The translations under genes and the position numbers were made by a program. Source: Burkholderia sp. WAC0059 (lineage in GTDB: Bacteria; Pseudomonadota; Gammaproteobacteria; Burkholderiales; Burkholderiaceae). Taken from it: 64,000 nt of DNA. Positions within the stretch are counted from its first letter, which is position 1. Every line of letters starts with the position of its first letter. Under the pieces are notes generated by a model. That model did no database searches, was not told the DNA's origin, and saw only the letters and a program-made list of their open reading frames with translations. The stretch is from the NCBI RefSeq assembly GCF_002870125.1, contig NZ_PNEO01000001.1:62001-126000 (forward strand), read 5' to 3'. Positions 45,537-54,890 of the stretch are shown here, piece by piece.

Positions 45537-45895
45537 GTGCGTCCCGGGTCGGTCTTCTTTCTGCAAGATCCGCGTGATCGGCGAGGTCCGGTGCCTGCCG
45601 CCGGCGCGTTTCCCTTTTTCTTTTCAGGTGGATCGTTCGCTATCCGGCGCAATGTGCCCAGCCGTGACGCGGCTCTCGAATGTGCCTGGCGGTTCGCTCG
45701 CGACTCCATCTTCAACTGATGGTTGGGCGCTTCATTGTCGTTGACGGTTAGCCGGTTCTTTTCGTCGTCCGCGGCGAGCGGTCATGCAAGCGCATGGCGC
45801 CGACCGCGGATCGCGTTTCACATTCCACTCCGGGGCGCGCGGGAACTGCCCGTGTGCGCGGCGGTCATCTCCTTATTGCCCACCGGAGTGCCCTG
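45537..45895. other. Intergenic gap upstream of the DoxX-like gene
   Basis: 359 bp. No supported gene, terminator or operator seen. It should contain the promoter of the DoxX-like gene. Confidence 0.45.
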
Positions 45896-46330
45896 ATGAC
45901 GCGTCCCTTCGATTCCCTGATCATTTTCGTTGCCCGCGTGGCGCTCGCCATCCTGTTTCTCTGGGGCGCGGCAATGAAACTGCTGGGATACGCGGGGTTC
46001 GTCGGCTGGCTGCAGACGAGGGGCGTGACGTTCTCACAGATCGCCGCGCCGGCCGTGGTCGCGGTCGAGTTGCTGGGCGGTTTCGCGCTCGTGCTCGGCG
46101 TGCGAACCCGTTTCGTCGCATTCGTGCTGGCGGTGTACAGCGTCGTGGCTGCCGTGTTCGGCCACGACTTCTGGAACATCGCCGCTACCGCGCTGCAACA
46201 GGATGCGATCGTCCATTTCTGGAAGAATGTGGCGATTGCCGGCGGTTTCCTGCTGCTGGCCGTAACGGGCGCAGGACGCGTATCGGTGGACGGCCTGCGC
46301 GCGCCGCGCGGCGGCCTGCTGCGCGGATGA
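45896..46330 (+). CDS. DoxX family membrane protein
   Basis: 144 residues with four spans. SLIIFVARVALAILFLWGAAMKLLGYAGFVGWLQ (span 1 with the conserved K-x-GYAGF) and VVAVELLGGFALVLGVRTR (span 2) are the DoxX signature; HDFWNIAATALQQDAIVHFWKNVAIAGGFLLLA holds the last spans. Inner membrane; function of such proteins is poorly defined, some being linked to redox stress. CCGGAG lies 7 bp upstream of ATG 45896. 16 bp before the next gene, so probably one operon. Confidence 0.9.
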   Translation: MTRPFDSLIIFVARVALAILFLWGAAMKLLGYAGFVGWLQTRGVTFSQIAAPAVVAVELLGGFALVLGVRTRFVAFVLAVYSVVAAVFGHDFWNIAATALQQDAIVHFWKNVAIAGGFLLLAVTGAGRVSVDGLRAPRGGLLRG

Positions 46331-46346
46331 ACTCGAGGAGCGGACC

Positions 46347-46616
46347 TTGATACAGACCTTCGATTGCAACGTGGGCGGTAAAACCGAGCGGCTCTGCGCG
46401 AGCCTTGCCGAAGACGGCTCGCGCCGCATCCTGATCAGCTATGCCGATTCGGCGAAGACGCTCGTGATCCTCGACGCGTCGGGGTTGATCGGCATGCTGA
46501 AGGTGGAGCTCGAGGACCCGGACCGGCTGATTGCGCATGCCATCCGCAAGGCCCAGGACGCCGGTCTGATCGACAAGGCCGTCAGCACCGGGTCGATTCA
46601 GGAAACGAGCTTGTAG
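46347..46616 (+). CDS. Conserved hypothetical protein with TTG start
   Basis: 89 residues, soluble, mixed alpha/beta, acidic. It begins MIQTFDCNVGGKTERL and ends GSIQETSL. The start is TTG 46347 with a perfect GAGGAG 6 bp upstream. It follows the DoxX-like gene by 16 bp. No family recognised. Confidence 0.7.
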   Translation: MIQTFDCNVGGKTERLCASLAEDGSRRILISYADSAKTLVILDASGLIGMLKVELEDPDRLIAHAIRKAQDAGLIDKAVSTGSIQETSL

Positions 46617-46674
46617 GCTTCGTTCGATCCGGGAGGTCGGCGGGTGGACGAGGCCCACCCGGCCGTCCGGCCTT

Positions 46675-47982
46675 TCAGCGTTGTGTCCGCCGCCCGGCGG
46701 GCGAATCCTTGACGAAGCACGCGGTGACGACGCCGAGCGCGCAGACCGCGCCGACGTAGAGCACGGGCGCGACCGGCTCGGACTTCATCATCAGCGCGAC
46801 GACGATCGGCGTCAGGCCGCCGAACATCGCGTAGGCGACGTTGTACGAGAACGAGATGCCCGAGAAGCGCACGGCCGCCGGAAACGCGTTCACCATCACG
46901 ACCGGCACGGCGCCGACCACGCCGACGAAGAGGCCCGTCACCGCGTAGAGCGGTATCAGCAGCGAGGGCGCGACGGCCAGTTGCCGGAACATCAGCGCAT
47001 ACGACGCGGCCAGCACGATGCCGCCGAGCACCAGCACGCGCCGCGCGCCGAAGCGGCCGGCCAGCGAGCCGGCGCAGACGCAGCCGATGCTCAGGCACAG
47101 CGTGGCGACGCAGTTCGCGAGCTGCGTCGTCGCGGCGTCGAGGCGAAACTGCTTTTGCAGCAGCGACGGTGTCATCAGAATCACGACGACGATGGCGGCC
47201 GACAGCATCCACGTGAGCAGCATCGAGACGACGACCGCGCGGCCGTGATCGCGCAGCACGGCCTTGAGCGGGATTTCGTCAGCGAGCGACCGGCGTTGCC
47301 GGAGCTCCGCGAAGACCGGCGTTTCGTGAAGCCAGCGGCGCAGATAGACGGAAACCATGCCGAACAGGCCGCCGAGCAGGAACGGGATGCGCCAGGCATA
47401 GGCGACGACTTCGGCGGGGCCGAACTGCCGATGGATTGCCGTCGCGATTAGCGAGCCGAGCAGGATGCCGGCGGTGAGCCCCGCCGTGAGCGTGCCGCAG
47501 GCATAGCCGACATGGCGTTGCGGCACATGCTCCGAGACGAACACCCAGGCGCCGGGCACTTCGCCGCCCACGGCTGCGCCCTGCAGCACGCGCAGCGCGA
47601 GCAGCAGCACGGGCGCGAGGCTGCCGATTGCCGCGTAGGTCGGCAGCAGGCCCATCGCGAGCGTGGGCAGCGCCATCAGGAGCACGCTCAGCGTGAACAT
47701 GCGCTTTCTGCCGAGCAGGTCGCCGAAGTGCGCCATCACGATGCCGCCGAGCGGACGCGCCAGATAGCCCGCCGCGAAAATGCCGAACGTCTGCAACTGC
47801 CGCAGCCAGTCGGGAATCGACGCGGGAAAGAATAGCTGCCCGATGGCCGGCGCGAAGAACACGAAAATGACGAAGTCGTAGAACTCGAGCGCGCCGCCGA
47901 GCGCGGCCAGCGCCAGGGTCTTGTAGTCGCGAGGGGCGAGCGCACGCGCTGCCGCGGCGCCGTTCAGGTCGGTTGCCTGCAT
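46675..47982 (-). CDS. MFS transporter, metabolite:H+ symporter (MHS) type
   Basis: 435 residues, 12 spans. ALGGALEFYDFVIFVFFAPAIGQLFFP (span 1, MHS signature), YLARPLGGIVMAHFGDLLGRKRMFTLSVLLM (motif A region) and RVLQGAAVGGEVPGAWVFVSEHVP (span 4 motif) place it with the ProP/ShiA/citrate-type symporters. Likely imports an organic acid or osmolyte; the substrate is not readable. Single gene, convergent with the 89-residue gene. Confidence 0.92.
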   Translation of the reverse strand: MQATDLNGAAAARALAPRDYKTLALAALGGALEFYDFVIFVFFAPAIGQLFFPASIPDWLRQLQTFGIFAAGYLARPLGGIVMAHFGDLLGRKRMFTLSVLLMALPTLAMGLLPTYAAIGSLAPVLLLALRVLQGAAVGGEVPGAWVFVSEHVPQRHVGYACGTLTAGLTAGILLGSLIATAIHRQFGPAEVVAYAWRIPFLLGGLFGMVSVYLRRWLHETPVFAELRQRRSLADEIPLKAVLRDHGRAVVVSMLLTWMLSAAIVVVILMTPSLLQKQFRLDAATTQLANCVATLCLSIGCVCAGSLAGRFGARRVLVLGGIVLAASYALMFRQLAVAPSLLIPLYAVTGLFVGVVGAVPVVMVNAFPAAVRFSGISFSYNVAYAMFGGLTPIVVALMMKSEPVAPVLYVGAVCALGVVTACFVKDSPAGRRTQR

Positions 47983-48220
47983 GCCGGAAAAGTCGGGATG
48001 AAATGGATCGTTACACGCGGGACGCGTGGGGCGTGGCGGTCGTCGGGGCGGGCGCGGGATGGGGCGCCGGAGCGGGAACGCGTTCGTCCGGATAGGAGAA
48101 CGAGCCGACGACGAAATTCAGCGGGTCATTCTACAGGATCGGCCGGGGCGGCCAGCGAGGCGGGGAGGGGAAGACCGACGCGCGCGGCGCGTCGGCGAAG
48201 GGCATTGGCAGGAATGAAAA

Positions 48221-48523
48221 TCAGGCGAGGCCAAGCCCTTGCAGGACCGCGTTGCCTTCGGGCGTCAGGCGAATCTGCGGCGTCCCGACGTCCTGGGCGA
48301 CCGTTTCGACGAGCCCCGCTTCCTGGAGCATGGGGATCTCCGGTTTCGCGTGCGCGTCGATCGGCGCGTGCAGCAACAGCAGCAAGGTTGCCAGTTCGTG
48401 ATGGCCGAGCAATCGGCGCAATATCGTCCGTTTCGCGGGGCGGACGGGGGCGGGCGCCGGACTCGCATTCCGGGCGGCCGCGAGCGGGCGTTCTGCAATC
48501 GTCGTCGGGTCCTGCTTGGGCAT
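48221..48523 (-). CDS. Small hypothetical protein, possible winged-helix
   Basis: 100 residues. A basic Ala/Pro-rich N-terminus (~35 residues) is followed by HHELATLLLLLHAPIDAHAKPEIPMLQEAGLVETVAQ and a strand-like TPQIRLTPEGNAVLQGLGL (in pieces). The second half resembles the recognition helix and wing of MarR-like proteins (LTPEGNAVL), but without a full domain. AGGAGG lies 5 bp before ATG 48523. A short inverted repeat CTTAA-N7-TTAAG is at 48570-48586 upstream. Function unknown. Confidence 0.65.
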   Translation of the reverse strand: MPKQDPTTIAERPLAAARNASPAPAPVRPAKRTILRRLLGHHELATLLLLLHAPIDAHAKPEIPMLQEAGLVETVAQDVGTPQIRLTPEGNAVLQGLGLA

Positions 48524-48680
48524 GGGCACCTCCTGCTGCTTTCTGGTTCGACGATGGTGCGGAGGAAGACTTAAACGATTCTTAAGACTCGCCCCGATTG
48601 TGTTACAGCAAGCCACAACGCGTAACCGGATTTAAACGCAGCGCCTGCCGGCGGCCCGCTTCATTAGTTTCGTTATTTCG

Positions 48681-49022
48681 TCAGGGTGCGCAGGTTTCGC
48701 TCGAGCTTCCGATCCAACTGGCCGAAGACGGATGGCCGGCCGCGAAAACGCGGTAGCTGGTCGTGCCGCTGCCGGCCGCGCGCAGCAGGATGACGGTCGA
48801 GTCGCTGAACTGGAGCATCGTCGCGCCCTGCGTTGCCGCCGACGTGCTGAAGCTCGTGTCGTGCTTCGATGCCTCGACCGTCAGGCAGGCGATTACGTCG
48901 TTGACCGAGCGGGAAGTGGTTTTGTCGATGACGAGCCTGCTCGCGTCGGGGTTTTTCTGAAACCAGGCACATGCGCCGAGCGCAAGCGGGATGAACAGCA
49001 GGGGCACGGCAAGTTTCTTCAT
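48681..49022 (-). CDS. Small lipoprotein of unknown function
   Basis: 113 residues. Lipoprotein signal MKKLAVPLLFIPLALGAC, with the acylated Cys at 18. The rest (TSRSVNDVIACLTVEASKHD, STVILLRAAGSGTTSYRVFA) is a mixed beta domain with two further Cys that may pair. AGGA lies just upstream of ATG 49022. Monocistronic; divergent from the large transpeptidase gene. Confidence 0.78.
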   Translation of the reverse strand: MKKLAVPLLFIPLALGACAWFQKNPDASRLVIDKTTSRSVNDVIACLTVEASKHDTSFSTSAATQGATMLQFSDSTVILLRAAGSGTTSYRVFAAGHPSSASWIGSSSETCAP

Positions 49023-49292
49023 CTCTTTCCTGAATGCTCCGAAAAAAGGCACGCGCCCGACAGGCCGCGCGTTCTCCAGGGAGAAGCCGGTCATTATATC
49101 GGCGATATATCGGCGGCACGGGCCGAAGCCGCGTTTTGCGGCGGCCCGTTCGCCTCGCATGCTCGTGGTGTTGTAGCCATGCGACTGCCGCTTCGGGCGC
49201 GTCGCGACGTTCACACAAGTTCGAACGCAGCGAGCTAGACTATTCGCGAAAGGCGTAGTTCCGCGATTTGCCGCAGGTCGGGAGAATTCCCC

Positions 49293-52200
49293 ATGAATCG
49301 CCCGTCGGTCCGCTTTCCGCTTCGCGTCGCCGGTCCCAGCTCACCCTGGCGGTGGGTCGGGTGGGGATTCGTCGTGGCCTTTTTGCTGGCCGCCGTGCTC
49401 GCGGCGCGCATCGTCCAGGTCGAAATCGAAACGTCGCGCCTGCAGGCGCATTACCTCTCCGCATTGACGCGCGATGTCGGCTTCGCCGTCGCGCCGGGTC
49501 CGAGCGACCGCATTCGTTTTCCTTCCAGTCGCGGTCCCTACGACGTTCGCCTCGGTTATGCCGGGCTGCCTTCGTTCGAGGCGCGGCTGCGCGCGCACGG
49601 TTTCGTCGTCGCCGGCCAGGCGCGCGATTCGGCGCGCCTGCTGGCGCTTGCCGACGACGGCCTCTTTTTGCCCTACGCCGAGAAGGACCAGGCCGGCCTC
49701 ATGCTGCGCGACGCGGGCGGCACGGTACTGTTCGACGCGCGATACCCGCGGCGCGTCTACGAGCGCTTCGACGCCGTGCCGCCGCTCGTGCGCGATTCGC
49801 TGCTCTTCATCGAAGACCGCTATCTTCTTGATGCCGATCAACCCGACCGCAACCCGGCGATCGACTGGGGGCGCTTCGGCCGCGCGCTCGCCGACCAGGG
49901 CGTGCGGCTCGTCGACCGGCATCAGTCCGCGCCGGGCGGCAGCACGCTCGCGACGCAGATCGAGAAGTTCCGCCACTCGCCGGGCGGCCGCACGGCGACG
50001 CCGCCGGAGAAGCTCCGGCAGATCGCGTCCGCGTCGGTGCGCGCCTACCTGAACGGCCCGCAGACGCTGCCCGCGCGTCAGCAGATCCTCGTGCATTACC
50101 TGAACTCGGTGCCGCTCGCGGCGCGGCCCGGCATCGGCGAGGTGAGCGGCATCGGCGACGGCCTTGCCGCGTGGTACGGACGAGATTTCGACGACGTGAA
50201 CCGCATCCTGCGCGAGCCGGTGTCGGCCGCGACGCTCGACGAGCAGGCGCTCGCGTTTCGCCAGGTGCTTTCGCTGCTCGTCGCGCAGCGCGCGCCGTCG
50301 TGGTTCCTTCAGCGCGACGAGGGCGATCTGGCGAAGCTGACCGACAGCTATCTGCGTCTGCTCGCGAGCGGCGGCGTCATTTCGCCCGAGTTGCGCGACG
50401 CCGCGCTGGCCACGCATTTGCAGCCCGTCGCCGCGGCTCCGGCCGACGAACCGGCTTCCTACGTCAGCCGCAAGGCCGTCACTTCGGTGCGCACGCAACT
50501 GATGGGCGCGCTCGGCGTGCCGACGCTCTACGATCTCGACCGGCTCGACCTGACGGCCAGCTCGACGCTCGACAACGGCGTGCAGCAGGCCGTGAGTGAC
50601 CGGCTGGCCGAGGCGATGACGAAGGACGGCGCGCGCGCGGCGGGGCTCGTCGGGCAGGAGATGCTGCGCCCGCAGGACGATCCGTCGAAGATCGCCTACA
50701 GCTTCACGCTGTTCGAGCGGCGCGGCGGCGAAAACCTCGTGCGCGTGCAGACCGACAGCGTGAACGAGCCGTTCGACATCAATCAGGGCGCGCGCCTCAA
50801 TCTCGGTTCGACCGCGAAGCTGCGCACGCTGATCACCTATCTGCAGATCGTGAGCGACCTGCACGACCGCTATGCGCCGCTCGACGCCGCGCAGCGGGCG
50901 GCCGTCGAGCCGGACCCGTCCGACGCGCTGACGATCTGGGCGCTCGACTACCTCGCGCACGCGCCGGACCGCTCGTTGCGCCCGATGCTCGAAGCCGCGG
51001 TCGAGCGCAAGTATTCGGCCAATCCCGGCGAGGTCTTCTACACGGGCGGCGGCGCGCAGACTTTTACCAACTTCGAGTCGAGCGACAACGCGCAGATCAT
51101 GACCGTGAGCACGGCGTTCCAGCACTCGGTGAATCTCGTGTTCGTGCGGCTGATGCGCGACATCGTCCACTACGAGATGATCCAGACCTCGGGGCCGCCC
51201 CCGGAATGGCTCGACGACCCGGCCGCGCGTCGCCGCTATCTCGTGCGCTTCGCCGACGGCGAAAGCCGCGTGTACATGAAGCGCTTCTATCTCCGCTATC
51301 GGGGCAGGAGCCCCGACGAGGCCCTCGCGCTGCTGCTGCAACACGTGTACCGCACGCCGCCGAGAATCGCGACGGTGCTGCGCAGCGTCGCGCCCGACGG
51401 CTCGCCGGCGTGGTTTGACGCGCAGATGCGCGCGGCGCTCAAGGGGACGCAGTTCCAGTGGATCGACGACGCGACGCTCGCGGACCTCTATGCGAAATAC
51501 AGCGTCGAGCGCTTCAACCTGAACGATCGCGGCTACATCGCGCGCGTCCATCCACTCGAACTGTGGCTCGTCAACTATCTGCGCGCGCATCCCACCGCGA
51601 CGCTCGACGAGGTGCAGCAGGCGAGCCGCGACGTGCGGCTCTACACGTACTCGTGGCTCTTCAAGACGCGCTATCGCGTCACGCAGAACCGGCGTATCCG
51701 TCACATGATCGAGTTGCGCGCCTACGCGGCGATCGGCAAGTCGTGGCGCGCTCTCGGCTATCCGTTCGCGTCGCTCACGCCGTCGTACGGCGCGGCGATC
51801 GGCGCCTCGGGCGATCGGCCTGCCGCGCTCGCGCAACTGATCGGCCTCGTGGCGAACGACGGCGAGCAAGTGCCGACCCACAGCATCGAGTCGCTCGAAT
51901 TCGCGCGCGGCACGCCTTACGAGACGTGTTTCGTCCACGGCGACGTGGTGCCGCGGCAGTTGGTGTCGCCCGACATCGCGGCCGTGGCGCGCGAATTGAT
52001 GACCGACGTCGTGCAGGGCGGGACCGCGGGCCGTCTCGCCGGCGGCATGACGTTCCCCGATGGCCGCACGTTGCAGGTCTACGGCAAGACCGGCACCGGC
52101 GACCAGCGCTTCAACGTCTATGCGCCCGGCGCGCGTCTGATCGAGTCGCGCAAGGTGAATCGCAGCGCGACGTTCGTCTTCGTGATCGGCAATCGCTTCT

Positions 52201-52484
52201 ACGGGACGCTGACCGCCTGGGCGCACGAGCCGTATGCGGCGCGCTACGTGTTCACGAGCGCGATGACGGTGCAGTTGCTCAAGTCGCTTGCGCCCGAGTT
52301 GCAGCCGCTGCTGGACGAGCGTCCTTCGGACGATGCGGGGCCGGCGGCGGGCAATGAGGCGGGCGTTCGGGCGGACGGCCGGCGCGCGGGGGACGATGGT
52401 GCGGTTGTCGGCAGCCTGCGGCGGACGGGCTGGCAACCCGGCTCCGGCGGCGGAGCGGTTCCGGACTACGGCGCGCTGAAATGA
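49293..52484 (+). CDS. Divergent class A PBP-like protein (transglycosylase/transpeptidase)
   Basis: 1063 residues, much longer than typical class A PBPs. One N-terminal span (~19-42) anchors it in the inner membrane, with the rest periplasmic. The GT51 domain (~140-320) has the catalytic Glu174 in FIEDRYLL and the second motif GGSTLATQIEKF, but the usual HxG after the first motif is replaced. The transpeptidase domain has Ser506/Lys509 in LNLGSTAKL, Ser612-Val-Asn614 and Lys932-Thr-Gly. The gap between SxN and KTG (~318 residues) is filled by a large helical insertion (~640-840). The C-terminal 60 residues are Gly/Asp-rich. Expected role: peptidoglycan synthesis under special conditions. It is divergent from a lipoprotein gene. 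Confidence 0.87.
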   Translation: MNRPSVRFPLRVAGPSSPWRWVGWGFVVAFLLAAVLAARIVQVEIETSRLQAHYLSALTRDVGFAVAPGPSDRIRFPSSRGPYDVRLGYAGLPSFEARLRAHGFVVAGQARDSARLLALADDGLFLPYAEKDQAGLMLRDAGGTVLFDARYPRRVYERFDAVPPLVRDSLLFIEDRYLLDADQPDRNPAIDWGRFGRALADQGVRLVDRHQSAPGGSTLATQIEKFRHSPGGRTATPPEKLRQIASASVRAYLNGPQTLPARQQILVHYLNSVPLAARPGIGEVSGIGDGLAAWYGRDFDDVNRILREPVSAATLDEQALAFRQVLSLLVAQRAPSWFLQRDEGDLAKLTDSYLRLLASGGVISPELRDAALATHLQPVAAAPADEPASYVSRKAVTSVRTQLMGALGVPTLYDLDRLDLTASSTLDNGVQQAVSDRLAEAMTKDGARAAGLVGQEMLRPQDDPSKIAYSFTLFERRGGENLVRVQTDSVNEPFDINQGARLNLGSTAKLRTLITYLQIVSDLHDRYAPLDAAQRAAVEPDPSDALTIWALDYLAHAPDRSLRPMLEAAVERKYSANPGEVFYTGGGAQTFTNFESSDNAQIMTVSTAFQHSVNLVFVRLMRDIVHYEMIQTSGPPPEWLDDPAARRRYLVRFADGESRVYMKRFYLRYRGRSPDEALALLLQHVYRTPPRIATVLRSVAPDGSPAWFDAQMRAALKGTQFQWIDDATLADLYAKYSVERFNLNDRGYIARVHPLELWLVNYLRAHPTATLDEVQQASRDVRLYTYSWLFKTRYRVTQNRRIRHMIELRAYAAIGKSWRALGYPFASLTPSYGAAIGASGDRPAALAQLIGLVANDGEQVPTHSIESLEFARGTPYETCFVHGDVVPRQLVSPDIAAVARELMTDVVQGGTAGRLAGGMTFPDGRTLQVYGKTGTGDQRFNVYAPGARLIESRKVNRSATFVFVIGNRFYGTLTAWAHEPYAARYVFTSAMTVQLLKSLAPELQPLLDERPSDDAGPAAGNEAGVRADGRRAGDDGAVVGSLRRTGWQPGSGGGAVPDYGALK

Positions 52485-52599
52485 CGAATGCCTGGCTGGG
52501 GCGCAGGGCGCCCCAGCCAGGCATCGAGACCGGAACCGCGGAGCAATGCGCGCACAGGCTACGCGTTCTGCGCGCGCGGGCCGGGTACGGGAACGCGGT

Positions 52600-53115
52600 T
52601 CAATAAGCGCCCGGCGGCGGGGGCGGCGGCATCGAGCCCGGGGGCGGAGGCGGCATGTAGCGCTGTTGCGGCGGCGGCGCGGAACTCATGCCGCCGGCGA
52701 CCGGGATGCGGTTGCCCTTCGCATACATACACTGCATGTAGGCATAGTCGTAGCGACGTTGCACGTCGTAGGCGGAACCCTGCGCCGAGTTGGCGCCGAA
52801 CAGGCTGCCGGCGAGCAGGCCGGCGCCGGCGCCGACCGCCGCACCGTTGCCGCCGCCGAACGCCGCACCGGCCGCGGCGCCGAGCGCCGTGCCGACCACG
52901 GCGCTGCCCACCGCGCTGTTGGTGGCGGCCTGGTTCGTCGACACGCCGCCTACCTGCTGGAATGCGAACTGGCGGCACGTGGCGTCGTCGACCCGGAACT
53001 GGTCGAAGGTTTTGCCGGAGCCCGGCAGGGCCATCACGCTCGGTCCGGTGGGAACGACCGCGCAGGCGCCCAGAACGCCGAGAGAGGCGAGCAGTGCGAG
53101 ATGCGTATATTTCAT
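52600..53115 (-). CDS. Glycine-zipper lipoprotein
   Basis: 171 residues. Lipoprotein signal MKYTHLALLASLGVLGAC. A Gly/Ala-rich zipper (SAVVGTALGAAAGAAFGG and GAAVGAGAGLLAGSLFG) at ~70-110 is flanked by Cys-containing helices (DDATCRQFAFQQ; YAYMQCMYAKGNR). The tail (~140-171) is Pro/Met-rich with runs of five and six Pro. Likely outer-membrane anchored. ATG 53115 is preferred because it starts the signal; ATGs at 53121 and 53130 are alternatives. It lies 23 bp after the next gene upstream on the same strand. Confidence 0.83.
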   Translation of the reverse strand: MKYTHLALLASLGVLGACAVVPTGPSVMALPGSGKTFDQFRVDDATCRQFAFQQVGGVSTNQAATNSAVGSAVVGTALGAAAGAAFGGGNGAAVGAGAGLLAGSLFGANSAQGSAYDVQRRYDYAYMQCMYAKGNRIPVAGGMSSAPPPQQRYMPPPPPGSMPPPPPPGAY

Positions 53116-53138
53116 GTGCATCGATTCCATCAAAAAAT

Positions 53139-53492
53139 TTAGTTGGCCGGGGCGGGCTGCGCCGGAACGGGACGCCAGCCCGACGCGCATTGCTTCACGT
53201 ACGGGTAGTAGGTCTTCGACGCGTCGCAGTAGTACCAGCTCGACGAGTCGTCGCCCTGGTCGGGGTCGGCCTGCTGGCCGTCAACCTGGCCCTGCTCGAC
53301 GTAGGTCGGCGGCTGCGTCGGGACCGGAACCGGGACGGCCACGACGGGCGGAGGCCCGTAATAATACGGCACCGGCGCGACGGGGTAGTAGGGCCCGCCG
53401 ATGAACACGCCGACCCGCGCCGCCTCGGCCGCGCCGCTCGCACACACGACGGCGACGGCCGCGGCGCACACGAATAGAGTTGACCTTCTCAC
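53139..53492 (-). CDS. Secreted Pro/Tyr-rich protein
   Basis: 117 residues. Signal peptide (residues 1-24, RRSTLF then Ala/Val core, cut after AEA). The mature part starts RVGVFIGGPYYPVAPVPYYYGPPP and ends with a conserved WYYCDASKTYYPYVKQCASGW module with two Cys (both shown only in part above 20 residues). This C-terminal module is common in small exported proteins of Burkholderia; function unknown. GTG 53492 start with GGAG 6 bp upstream. Probably an operon with the glycine-zipper gene. Confidence 0.82.
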   Translation of the reverse strand: MRRSTLFVCAAAVAVVCASGAAEAARVGVFIGGPYYPVAPVPYYYGPPPVVAVPVPVPTQPPTYVEQGQVDGQQADPDQGDDSSSWYYCDASKTYYPYVKQCASGWRPVPAQPAPAN

Positions 53493-53807
53493 AACGATCT
53501 CCAGATTGGGATTACCGGACTCACTTGACCCGCGAGTGACTTCCTGAAAGCTACGGCATTGCATAAAGCATTGCAATTACGCATTCTGGCAGCGTTTTTT
53601 CCAGTTGTTACAGCAGGATGTCGGTTCGACCCGCTGTGCGACGCCGCATTCGGGCAGATTGGCCCGGACTGCCCGGAATATGGGGCCGGGCAGTCCGGAA
53701 TCGATTCGTACCCGGGGCGGCGACGACGACGAAATGTACCTGTAAGTAATATTCGGGACACTGGAAAGGCGCAAATCCATCGATGCGGGGTGCCAGACGG
53801 CCTCGCC
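53493..53807. repeat. Intergenic region with a 13-bp inverted repeat
   Basis: 315 bp. A perfect inverted repeat CCGGACTGCCCGG (53664-53676) / CCGGGCAGTCCGG (53686-53698) with a 9-base loop. It lies about 110 bp downstream of the DUF2891 stop on the minus strand. No T tract, so not a classical terminator. No gene recognised. Confidence 0.55.
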
Positions 53808-54845
53808 TCATGCCTCGAGCGCCAGCGTCGCGAACGTGGCGAGCCAGTGCTCGCCCATGTAGTCGCCGGCCACGTGGGGCAGCGCGTTTTCGAGGTGCGT
53901 CCCGGCCGCCGCGCGCAGCAGGGCGGCCCGCGCATCGCCGGCCGGCAGCGCCCGGGCGAGCGTGCGCTGACACCATGCGCGGCTCAGGTTGAGCCCGTCG
54001 AGATGGGCGATCTTGCCGTCGCTGCGGTCCGTTACGGCGGCGGGGACGAACAGCGTGGCGGGTTCGCGCGCGGCGAGCCCGGGCAGAAAGGCCGTGAACC
54101 ATGCGTCGAATTCCGGACCCGGCAATACGCGGCTCATCAGCACGGCTTCCATCAGCGCGGGCGAGAGGAATTCGTCGCCCGAAGGCTCCCACGCCTGACA
54201 GCCCGCATCGCGCAGATACCAGCGCCGCGCCGTCTCGTCGATCAGGGCCGCGAGCGCCTCGCGCCCGGTTTGCCGCGCGAAGTCGAGCGCGAGCGTCAGC
54301 GCGAACGCGGTGTTGAAGTGCGTGCCGACGCGCAGCGGATAGGTCGCCTTCGGCAGGAACGACTCGAAGCGCTCGACGAAGGCGTCGGTCAGCGGTTCGA
54401 GCGCATGCGACCAGCGCGCCGCCGGGTTGTCCGCCGCATCGCCCGCTGCGGCGCCCGCCATGCCGTGCAACTGCGCGGCGAGCGCGAGCAGCCACGCCCA
54501 GCCGTAGGGCCGCTCGAACCCGCGGTTGTGCGGCAGGTCGAGATAGGCGCGCTCGCCGGCCATCTTCGCGGCGGTGAAATGCGCGTCGATCGTCGCGACG
54601 ATCGCGCCGGCCTCGGGCAGGTCCGGATAGCGTTGCAGCAGATGCGCGACCAGCCAGTAGCCGTGCACGCACGAGTGCCAGTCGTAGCTGCCGTAGAACA
54701 CCGGATGCAGCGCGCGCGGCCCGAGCACGTCCTGCGGGCCGGCGAGCGAATGCGTGAGCTTGTTCGGATATTCGCGCGTCAGATGGGCAAGGGCTATCGC
54801 CGCGAAACGGGAGGCGGTCGAGGCGGTGAGCCCGGTCGTCGTCAT
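53808..54845 (-). CDS. DUF2891 family protein
   Basis: 345 residues. Recognised by RFAAIALAHLTREYPNKLTHSL at the start, LHPVFYGSYDWHSCVHGYWL (~50, with a possible active-site His cluster) and WEPSGDEFLSPALMEAVLM (~225). The family has an alpha/alpha toroid-like, Trp/His-rich look, and its function is unknown. No signal peptide. It follows the TetR gene on the same strand by 45 bp, so the two are probably co-transcribed. Confidence 0.85.
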   Translation of the reverse strand: MTTTGLTASTASRFAAIALAHLTREYPNKLTHSLAGPQDVLGPRALHPVFYGSYDWHSCVHGYWLVAHLLQRYPDLPEAGAIVATIDAHFTAAKMAGERAYLDLPHNRGFERPYGWAWLLALAAQLHGMAGAAAGDAADNPAARWSHALEPLTDAFVERFESFLPKATYPLRVGTHFNTAFALTLALDFARQTGREALAALIDETARRWYLRDAGCQAWEPSGDEFLSPALMEAVLMSRVLPGPEFDAWFTAFLPGLAAREPATLFVPAAVTDRSDGKIAHLDGLNLSRAWCQRTLARALPAGDARAALLRAAAGTHLENALPHVAGDYMGEHWLATFATLALEA

Positions 54846-54890
54846 GGTGGTCAGGGAAGCGCGGAGCGGGCTCGCCAGCGTACCGCAGAA

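Noticed and set aside
49341..52436. 1031-codon minus-strand open frame opposite the PBP-like gene
   Set aside because: Pure antisense shadow with Arg/His/Val-rich composition and no start signal; the plus-strand protein has full catalytic motifs.
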